Shown here one piece after another: positions 52,026 through 58,455 of a stretch of DNA of 64,000 nucleotides (positions are counted from its first letter, which is position 1; every line of letters begins with the position of its first letter). The translations under genes and the position numbers were made by a program. This DNA is from Labilibaculum antarcticum (GTDB lineage: Bacteria; Bacteroidota; Bacteroidia; Bacteroidales; Marinifilaceae), in the NCBI RefSeq assembly GCF_002356295.1, contig NZ_AP018042.1:5654992-5718991 (forward strand), in the 5' to 3' direction. The notes below the pieces were generated by a model. The model was not told the DNA's origin. It did no database searches and worked only from the letters and a program-made list of their open reading frames with translations.

Positions 52026-53744
52026 TTATTGATCCTGTGAAAGAGTATAAAATTCGACAATGGAATTTAGCATTTCTTCTGTTTCAGAAGCATTCTCACC
52101 CAACAAATAGGCTATTTTCTGCACTGTTTCAAGATTTTTCTGATTCACCGATTTCGCCCTCGAAATCACCTCTTCCCGCTGAATAAAAGGTTCCGACATG
52201 TCGCGAAGAATAGCACCTACAATTTTGTTTTTATGAATACTGAAAATGGTGATGTGAAACATCTTGTTTCCAAAACGAATATCCCGCTCCATATTTTCAG
52301 CACCGGTTTTAAGGGCAGATGAAAACAACTTGTAAAAAGGAGCTATTTTATGCAAATCGGCATCGACCAAACCTGGAATCGTATCGTACAATTGTTCGAT
52401 TTCAGGCCCCATCATTCGGGCAAAACTTAGATTTGAATCTCTAATTTTCAATTGGTCGTTCACGATCACTACTCCAGAAGGAATTTTACGCAAAAGTGCC
52501 GATGATTTATCGTGTGCTATTTTGCGCATGTAGGATACGCACATGTTTGGCTCAGACCGATCTTCGAGCAAAGCTCCGGCGAACTCTTTACAGCTGTTAT
52601 AACCACAACCCCCACAATTAATTTCATCCTTATCGGAGTACTTCCCAACCATGGTGAGTGCTTCTTTGATTCGATTTGACGAGTGTTCAATTTTTTTAAC
52701 CGGCACGATCGAATTAAAATTTCTTTCAATCGGAAAATCGACATTCAGCTGAAAACCAAGATCTTTATCAGCTCTTCCAATAATTTCTAATCGCTTAAGA
52801 GCGGTAGAATAGGACTTACTTGTTCCCGGACCATTTACACAACCGCCATCACATGCCAAAAGTTCCAAAAACATCACATCCGATTTCTTGTACTTATCCA
52901 AATCCTTTAAAACTGACTGAATGTTATTGATTCCAGAAAAAGTCATATAAACAGCATCGGTTGCCGTGGTGTTGTTTTTCACGCCCATCAACATGCCTCC
53001 ATCAATAGGGTACAAAACACCTTTTCCTGCTTTTCCGGGCACAAAAACTTCTGCTTGCTGTTCCCCTGCAAATAAATACGGATCAATGTTTTCCTCTTCA
53101 AACCATCTTTTTAAATCCGAAAAAGTGAGTGCAGCATCCAACAATTCGGGAAACTCATCACTCTCGGATTTTTTTGCAATACAGGGCCCAATAAAAACAA
53201 CATGAGAATCTTCTCCATACTCATTTTTAAGAAATTTGGAATGCGTTAAAAGCGGTGATAAAAATGGAGTGATGTAATTTTTATATTTTGGATAATGTTT
53301 ACAAATCATTTCCACAACCGACGGACATGCCGAAGAAATATAAATTCCTTTGTCCTGATTATCGATAAATTCGGATACTTTTTTAGAAACCTCCTGTGCT
53401 CCCAAAGCTGTTTCGGAAACATGAGTAAATCCCAATGCTTTTAAAGCGGCTACAATTTGCTCATCGGAAAGATTTGGAAATTCGGTAACGAATGATGGCG
53501 CCAAAGAAACAATTACTTTTTGATCCCGCTTCAACAAGCTCTTCACTCTCGTTACATCATCGCGCACTTTCTTTGCATTCACCGGACAAATAAGAGTACA
53601 TATGCCACAATAAATACAATCGCTATGGAGAATCTGAGCCGCATTATTAACAACCTTAATTGCTTTTAATTTGCATTCCCTTATGCATTTATAACAATCC
53701 TGACAATCGTTTTGCTCCGTATAAACCGGTTGTAAAATATCCAT
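52026..53744 (-). CDS. Sensory [FeFe]-hydrogenase-like protein with PAS domain, copy B
   Basis: 572-aa paralogue of the protein at 48567-50420 and first gene of the sensor operon. Both ferredoxin clusters have all four Cys (CQDCYKCIREC and CIYCGICTLIC). H-cluster ligands are kept in SSACPSVVEM, IGPCIAKKSES and LLACDGGCVNGPGT, but the proton-relay cysteine is Ala. The extra FeS motif (NCGGCGYNSC) and the PAS domain (IPSGVVIVNDQLKIRDSN) follow. It lacks the ~45-residue coiled coil that copy A has before its PAS, so the two differ in how the PAS is linked. The start is supported by a strong AAGGAGG ribosome-binding site 6 bases upstream. A 7-bp tandem repeat lies about 40 bp upstream. Confidence 0.88.
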   Translation of the reverse strand: MDILQPVYTEQNDCQDCYKCIRECKLKAIKVVNNAAQILHSDCIYCGICTLICPVNAKKVRDDVTRVKSLLKRDQKVIVSLAPSFVTEFPNLSDEQIVAALKALGFTHVSETALGAQEVSKKVSEFIDNQDKGIYISSACPSVVEMICKHYPKYKNYITPFLSPLLTHSKFLKNEYGEDSHVVFIGPCIAKKSESDEFPELLDAALTFSDLKRWFEEENIDPYLFAGEQQAEVFVPGKAGKGVLYPIDGGMLMGVKNNTTATDAVYMTFSGINNIQSVLKDLDKYKKSDVMFLELLACDGGCVNGPGTSKSYSTALKRLEIIGRADKDLGFQLNVDFPIERNFNSIVPVKKIEHSSNRIKEALTMVGKYSDKDEINCGGCGYNSCKEFAGALLEDRSEPNMCVSYMRKIAHDKSSALLRKIPSGVVIVNDQLKIRDSNLSFARMMGPEIEQLYDTIPGLVDADLHKIAPFYKLFSSALKTGAENMERDIRFGNKMFHITIFSIHKNKIVGAILRDMSEPFIQREEVISRAKSVNQKNLETVQKIAYLLGENASETEEMLNSIVEFYTLSQDQ

Positions 53745-53749
53745 TTTAT

Positions 53750-53756
53750 CCTCCTT
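53750..53756 (-). promoter_or_regulatory. Strong Shine-Dalgarno sequence for the sensor operon
   Basis: On the minus strand AAGGAGG lies five bases before the ATG of hydrogenase-like copy B. Most genes in this window, like most Bacteroidota genes, show no such motif. It fixes the start codon and suggests efficient initiation. Confidence 0.7.
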
Positions 53757-53783
53757 GTGTTATCTGCGTAGTTCCCCTTTGAT

Positions 53784-53850
53784 CCTTGACCCTTGACCCT
53801 TGACCCTTGACCCTTGACCCTTGACCCTTGACCCTTGACCCTTGACCCTT
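53784..53850. repeat. Perfect 7-bp tandem repeat, (CCTTGAC)x9
   Basis: Nine exact copies of CCTTGAC at 53784-53846, then a partial CCTT. It lies 40 bases upstream of the sensor operon start codon, where its promoter or leader should be. Perfect identity suggests recent copy-number change by slippage. Confidence 0.95.
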
Positions 53851-54200
53851 AGAGTTACAAATCTCAGAATTTATGTTTTAGATAGAGGATTTACAAGGCT
53901 ATTTTAGAACACATCAACACTATTAATATGTATTTTAAATAGTCTGCATGTGTTTCTATTTCGTTACGAAACAAGGATTTAATCAGATTGTAATAATACA
54001 AATCAACAATACCCCTCGGTTGAAATATACTAGAATAAGCAACACGCGAACCAATCTATTAAAACCTTCATACAGCCTTTATTCATTCATACTCCTATCT
54101 TATAATATTCTGTGACTATTTTATAATCCTCCTCCAGTATTTTATTACTATTATCGGTTAACTCCGTCCTCTATTCGTTGGCTTTATCCGTCAATTAATT

Positions 54201-54390
54201 AGAGTATTTCATTATCTAACGAGAGAAATTCACATGTCTATAAAGGAAATTTATAGATATGTGTAGGAAATCTTTAACTATATTAAGGAAATTCATAAAG
54301 GTGTGGGAGAAATTCTTAACTAGATTAAGAAAATTCATAAATGTGTGAGTAAAAATCTGTACTGTGTTAGAGAATTTCTTTATCCGAACT
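54201..54390. repeat. Degenerate 21-bp phased tandem repeat array
   Basis: About nine units with a 21-bp period. Examples start at 54244, 54265, 54286, 54307, 54328, 54349 and 54370, each beginning with a purine-rich AGGAAAT or GAGAAAT word followed by a T/A-rich part ending GTGT or ATTA. The two endings alternate, giving a 42-bp super-period. An imperfect 14-bp hairpin (54231-54244 with 54250-54263) overlaps the first units. Stop codons interrupt every useful frame. The rest of the 953-bp gap (53745-54697) shows no gene. Confidence 0.75.
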
Positions 54391-54421
54391 TATCTTTTAT
54401 TTAATTACACAGTAAAAAAAT

Positions 54422-54463
54422 AGAGGCTGCCAATTCGAAAATTAGCAGCCTTATCTATTATAA
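54422..54463 (+). terminator. Orphan rho-independent terminator, copy 1 of a duplicated element
   Basis: GGCTGC (54425-54430) pairs with GCAGCC (54445-54450) and AATT with AATT inside, followed by TTATCTATTATAAT. No plus-strand gene precedes it within the gap. It is nearly identical to the element at 57331-57372. Confidence 0.65.
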
Positions 54464-54697
54464 TCTTTACACAAAGTACGAGACAGTATCTAAACCATGC
54501 TACCCGAAACAGCAACAACTTACCTGCAACCAACTTTGGCTTCTTACTTTAGGATAAACCAACAGGGATTTAGCTTAACGCTTTATCAACGAACGAATGT
54601 CATTTTAAATTTGAATCATAATTTATATCGATTATGGGTTTCGCCTTGAGGGATTATGCTTAGATTTAGGGGTTAAAAAATAAACAAATCCTAAATC

Positions 54698-54904
54698 ATG
54701 AACTATCTAATTACATTATTTATACTTACCCTTCACCTGTTTGCCATTGTTGATGCTCTTAGCCACTTAAAAGAAAGAAATGGTGGTTTCAGAATGATAT
54801 TGGCATTTCTGCCTCCTGTAATCGGACCCATAATCTATTTTCTAAGCAAAGGGAGTAAAGCTTCGAAACGTGGCTTTATGCAGAATAAAAGAAGGTATTC
54901 TTAA
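54698..54904 (+). CDS. Small PLDc_N-like membrane protein
   Basis: 68-aa protein with two hydrophobic segments (LITLFILTLHLFAIVDAL and MILAFLPPVIGPIIYFL) separated by a short charged loop and ending in a basic tail. The pattern GPIIYF after the second helix is that of the phospholipase-D N-terminal (PLDc_N) helical domain found as small stand-alone inner-membrane proteins. Function is unknown. It lies 32 bp upstream of the large permease gene and is probably co-transcribed with it. Confidence 0.7.
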   Translation: MNYLITLFILTLHLFAIVDALSHLKERNGGFRMILAFLPPVIGPIIYFLSKGSKASKRGFMQNKRRYS

Positions 54905-54936
54905 ACCTATCACACCCAAAAGAACCCAATTAACCC

Positions 54937-57306
54937 ATGATCAAAAACTATATAAAATCAGCCCTTAGGAATCTTAAACGAAACTATGTATTTACAGGAA
55001 TCAACACCTTAGGGCTATCCATAGCCTTAGCTGCTTCCTTCATTATTATTCTGTTTGTAATTAATGAGTTGAGCTATAATAACTGTCACAAAAACAGAAA
55101 ATCGGTTTACCGGGTTCTTAACTATTACAATACATTCGACCGCACGTTAACCGGGACTCCTTTTGTTTTAGCTTCTACTTTAAAGGAAGAATTCCCTCAG
55201 GTAGAACATGCGATTAACACCAAAAGCATACAAGAATTTACGATTCTGCACAAAGGAGAGAATATTGTTGTAAATGATGCTGTATCCAGTAGTTCAGAAA
55301 TATTTGACATTTTCACCCTTCCTCTGATAAACGGCACTAACACGAAAACTTTATTAGACGACAAAAATTCAATTTGCATTTCGCGAAGCCTTGCCAGTAA
55401 ATTGTTTTCGAGAACAGATGCAATCGGGAAAGAAATTACTGCAAGTATCAACAAAGAAGAACATGTATTAACAGTAACAGCCGTATTTGAAGATATCCCC
55501 CAAAACTCAACCTTCAGAGCAGAATGCCTGATAAATAAATCATTTACGATTACATATGTGAATAAACTCTTTGAAACAACCAATGCTGAAACAAATTGGG
55601 ATCATAATTCCTGGCACACATGGCTGCGCTTGATTCCCGGGAGCAATCCTTCCCTGATTGACAGTCAGTTCACAATGCTTGAAAGGAAGCACATGGGCGA
55701 GAATCCTTTGTTTCACTATTCTTTACAAAATTTATCGGATGTTTATTTGGGATCCGAAAAAGTGATGAATAACAGCATACAGGGAAACTGGAACAGCATT
55801 AAAATATTTTCAGCCATAGCTCTGCTAATCGTATTGGTGGCCATGATCAACTACATCATTCTCTCCACAGCCGTTTCTTCCGGCAGATCAAAAGAGATTG
55901 GCATTCGAAAAACATTTGGTGCCAAAAACAATCAGATAAAGTATCAACTTCTTACAGAATCTATTGTTCTTACAATAATTGTATTGCCACTAGCTATTGC
56001 ATTTATGATTCTGGGCTTACCCTACGCCGAAGAACTTTTCCAAACCAATTTGCCTGTTATTGGGGCGAACATTATAGTTTACATCTTATTCTACTTCATT
56101 TTAACTGTTTTAATCGGAATTATTTCGGGTCTTTACACTTCCGTTGGATTATCAAAATTAACTATTCTGAATGTGCTGAAAGGTCAAAATATGACAGGCA
56201 AAAAGAAGAACTTTGTCCGGTCAGCCCTAATCATATTTCAGTTGGTTATTTTTTGCTTCTTTGTTGCATGTGCACTCGTTATTCGGGGGCAATATCAATA
56301 TTCTTTGGAAAAGAATCCCGGATTCCATAACAAAAATACCCTATTGATCGACATCAAAAACAGTGAAAACTACACTCCTTTTTTAAACGAGACACAAGCC
56401 AACACCAATGTGATTATGGCGTCTGGAGCTTACAGTGGACTACCTACGTATAGCTTTGGTGCAATGATGATTCCACATCATCAAGACCAGGAAAAAAAGG
56501 TGGAAGTAGAAGGTATGATGATTGACTTTAATTTTCTGCAAACCATGGGAATTCCCTTAGTTGATGGACGATATTTTTCTACGGATTACGGAAGTGATGT
56601 TAAAAACTCATGTATTTTGAATGAGACTGCAGTGAAAGCTCTTGGAATTAAGGATCCTATCGGCAAAAAAATTGGAGAACAGACCATCATTGGTGTGGTA
56701 AATGACTTTTACCTTCACTCTTTTCGCTCTGACATTCCTCCTTTAAAAATCCAATTAACCGAGAAATACCTTAGACAAATAGCCGTTTATTACAAAGAAG
56801 GATCGGCAAAGGATCTCATTCCCCAACTTGAAAAATCGTGGAAAAAAATTGCTCCCGAACAGGCATTTTTCTACACTACAGTTGAAGAAATTATTGAAGA
56901 CATGTATTCTTCAGAAAAAAGCAGATTCAATACAGTTACTATATTTGCCTTTTTCACGATGCTAATTGCCTCTTTCGGACTGTTTGGCTTAACACTTTTT
57001 ATAGCTCAAAGCCGAACAAAGGAAATCGGTATCAAAAAGGTATTGGGCTGTTCCGATACAATTATCATTTTCTCTTTTTTACGGATGAATATTCTTTATG
57101 TAGTAATAGCATCAGTCATCTCCATTCCAATAACATTCTACGCCATGACTGAATGGTTAAGCGATTATTCGATACGAACAGAAATTCATTGGTGGATATT
57201 TGCTCTTTCGTTCCTAATTGCCGGAATCGTGGTAACAGCAACTGTATTCATCCACTCCTACCGTGTAACAAGATTAGATCCCGTTAAATCGTTACGGTAT
57301 GAATAG
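54937..57306 (+). CDS. MacB/FtsX-type ABC transporter permease
   Basis: 789-aa inner-membrane permease with two MacB-like periplasmic core domains and two FtsX segments. The N-terminus is MIKNYIKSALRNLKRNYVFTGINTLGLSIALAAS, with the first helix followed by a ~240-residue periplasmic domain. The first FtsX triplet lies at ~285-420 (SGRSKEIGIRKTFGAKNNQI), a second core domain at ~455-660, and a second FtsX triplet at ~670-785 (SRTKEIGIKKVLGCSDTI, ending VKSLRYE). Such duplicated permeases in Bacteroidota usually export lipopeptides or antimicrobials, or act in envelope stress. No ATPase gene adjoins it, so the ATP-binding subunit is elsewhere. The flanking duplicated terminators hint at a former tandem copy. 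Confidence 0.9.
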   Translation: MIKNYIKSALRNLKRNYVFTGINTLGLSIALAASFIIILFVINELSYNNCHKNRKSVYRVLNYYNTFDRTLTGTPFVLASTLKEEFPQVEHAINTKSIQEFTILHKGENIVVNDAVSSSSEIFDIFTLPLINGTNTKTLLDDKNSICISRSLASKLFSRTDAIGKEITASINKEEHVLTVTAVFEDIPQNSTFRAECLINKSFTITYVNKLFETTNAETNWDHNSWHTWLRLIPGSNPSLIDSQFTMLERKHMGENPLFHYSLQNLSDVYLGSEKVMNNSIQGNWNSIKIFSAIALLIVLVAMINYIILSTAVSSGRSKEIGIRKTFGAKNNQIKYQLLTESIVLTIIVLPLAIAFMILGLPYAEELFQTNLPVIGANIIVYILFYFILTVLIGIISGLYTSVGLSKLTILNVLKGQNMTGKKKNFVRSALIIFQLVIFCFFVACALVIRGQYQYSLEKNPGFHNKNTLLIDIKNSENYTPFLNETQANTNVIMASGAYSGLPTYSFGAMMIPHHQDQEKKVEVEGMMIDFNFLQTMGIPLVDGRYFSTDYGSDVKNSCILNETAVKALGIKDPIGKKIGEQTIIGVVNDFYLHSFRSDIPPLKIQLTEKYLRQIAVYYKEGSAKDLIPQLEKSWKKIAPEQAFFYTTVEEIIEDMYSSEKSRFNTVTIFAFFTMLIASFGLFGLTLFIAQSRTKEIGIKKVLGCSDTIIIFSFLRMNILYVVIASVISIPITFYAMTEWLSDYSIRTEIHWWIFALSFLIAGIVVTATVFIHSYRVTRLDPVKSLRYE

Positions 57307-57330
57307 CTGACCTAAAACAACAGACACACA

Positions 57331-57372
57331 AAAGGCTGTCAATCCGAAGATTAGCAGCCTTATCTATTTTAA
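57331..57372 (+). terminator. Terminator of the permease gene, copy 2 of the duplicated element
   Basis: GGCTGT (57334-57339) pairs with GCAGCC (57354-57359), and AATC pairs with GATT, followed by TTATCTATTTTAA. It matches the orphan terminator at 54422-54463 at all but about five positions. Confidence 0.75.
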
Positions 57373-57384
57373 CTTACAATGAAT

Positions 57385-57762
57385 TTATTTCACGGCAATG
57401 GTCTCTATTTCGATTAATGCTCCTAAAGGAAGGTCTTTCACCGCAAAAGCTGCACGTGCAGGACATTCTTCCTTGTAATATTCACCATAAACTGCATTCA
57501 TATCAGCAAAACCAGAAATATCGCTCAATAAACAGGTTGATTTAACAACATCCTTATAGGTATAGCCCGCTTCTTCCAAAATATAACCGATATTTTTCAT
57601 TACCTGTTCGGTTTGCTCCTTTATGCCACCCTCAATAAATTTCCCTGTAACAACATCAACAGGAAGCTGTCCCGAAATATAAAGAGTCCCATTCGCTTCG
57701 ACAGCCTGACTGTAGGGCCCTATTGCTTTTGGCGCCTTTTCTGAATTAATAGTTTTTTTCAT
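57385..57762 (-). CDS. ridA: RidA-family reactive intermediate deaminase
   Basis: Cytosolic trimeric enzyme that hydrolyses reactive enamine/imine intermediates such as 2-aminoacrylate. The 125-aa length is standard. Family marks are APKAIGPYSQAV, LYISGQLPVD, the substrate-carboxylate-binding R103 in CPARAAFAVKDLP, and the C-terminal GALIEIETIAV with the conserved Glu. These are the residues expected of active RidA rather than divergent Rid subgroups. Monocistronic, convergent with the permease and divergent from the amidotransferase gene 70 bp away. Confidence 0.94.
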   Translation of the reverse strand: MKKTINSEKAPKAIGPYSQAVEANGTLYISGQLPVDVVTGKFIEGGIKEQTEQVMKNIGYILEEAGYTYKDVVKSTCLLSDISGFADMNAVYGEYYKEECPARAAFAVKDLPLGALIEIETIAVK

Positions 57763-57832
57763 TTTTAAAATCTTAGTGTTTGTAAAAAAATCACTTATTT
57801 TGCGACATTAAAGTTAAAATAAAAATGCCTTA

Positions 57833-58399
57833 ATGAGAATAGTAATCATAGATAATTACGACTCTTTTACATACAACCTGGTTCATATTGTTGAGCAGTT
57901 TTGCGAACAAGTAATTGTTATGCGAAACGATCAAATCAACTGGGAACAAATCGGAAAGTGCGACAAACTTATTTTTTCTCCTGGTCCCGGACTTCCTGGT
58001 GAAGCAAAGGCAATGGGCGAAATCATGGATCAATACGCCAAAACAAAACCAATATTGGGAGTTTGCCTGGGCATGCAATTCATAGGAGAATATTTTGATG
58101 CTGAATTATTTAATTTGAAAGAGATTGTTCATGGAATCCCAAAAGCTACATTAATTACAGACGGCAACGAATGCCTGTTTAAAAATCTGCCGAAACAATT
58201 CAATTCAGGCAGATACCATTCCTGGGCACTATCGAAAAACAATTTCCCAAAATGCCTCCGCATCACCGCTACCGATGAGCAGAATGTAATTATGGCAATT
58301 CGTCACAAAGAATTCGACTTATGTGGTGTTCAGTTTCACCCGGAATCGATACTGACTGAGCATGGGAAAGAAATACTTAAAAATTGGATTCTCGCTTAG
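57833..58399 (+). CDS. pabA: Anthranilate/aminodeoxychorismate synthase glutamine amidotransferase component
   Basis: 188-aa class I glutamine amidotransferase supplying ammonia to a chorismate-using synthase. The start RIVIIDNYDSFTYNLVHI is diagnostic. The oxyanion motif is FSPGPGLPGEA, the nucleophile C78 is in GVCLGMQ, and the His-Glu pair is in GVQFHPESI. TrpG and PabA cannot be told apart by these motifs. Since no trp genes adjoin it, the folate-pathway PabA role, or a dual role, is more likely. The gene symbol is therefore tentative. Ends at a convergent terminator shared with lptD. Confidence 0.9.
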   Translation: MRIVIIDNYDSFTYNLVHIVEQFCEQVIVMRNDQINWEQIGKCDKLIFSPGPGLPGEAKAMGEIMDQYAKTKPILGVCLGMQFIGEYFDAELFNLKEIVHGIPKATLITDGNECLFKNLPKQFNSGRYHSWALSKNNFPKCLRITATDEQNVIMAIRHKEFDLCGVQFHPESILTEHGKEILKNWILA

Positions 58400-58406
58400 G
58401 CATCAA

Positions 58407-58440
58407 AAAAGCCAGTATAAAAAACACTGGCTTTTGATAT
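58407..58440. terminator. Bidirectional terminator between pabA and lptD
   Basis: AAAAGCCAGT (58407-58416) pairs with ACTGGCTTTT (58426-58435), 9-base loop, with T-rich and A-rich flanks on each side. Confidence 0.85.
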
Positions 58441-58455
58441 TTTTACTAGCTGACA

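Noticed and set aside
48567..53744. The hydrogenase-like proteins considered as catalytic hydrogenases
   Set aside because: The proton-relay Cys is replaced in both, a PAS domain follows, and no HydB/HydC-type electron-transfer subunits or maturases are nearby.
53784..53850. Heptamer array considered as a CRISPR-like or telomere-like repeat
   Set aside because: There are no spacers and the unit is only 7 bp; it is a simple tandem repeat.
54201..54390. 21-bp array considered as a 7-aa or 14-aa repeat protein
   Set aside because: Although the period is a multiple of three, every plausible frame is broken by stops within two or three units and no start or RBS fits.
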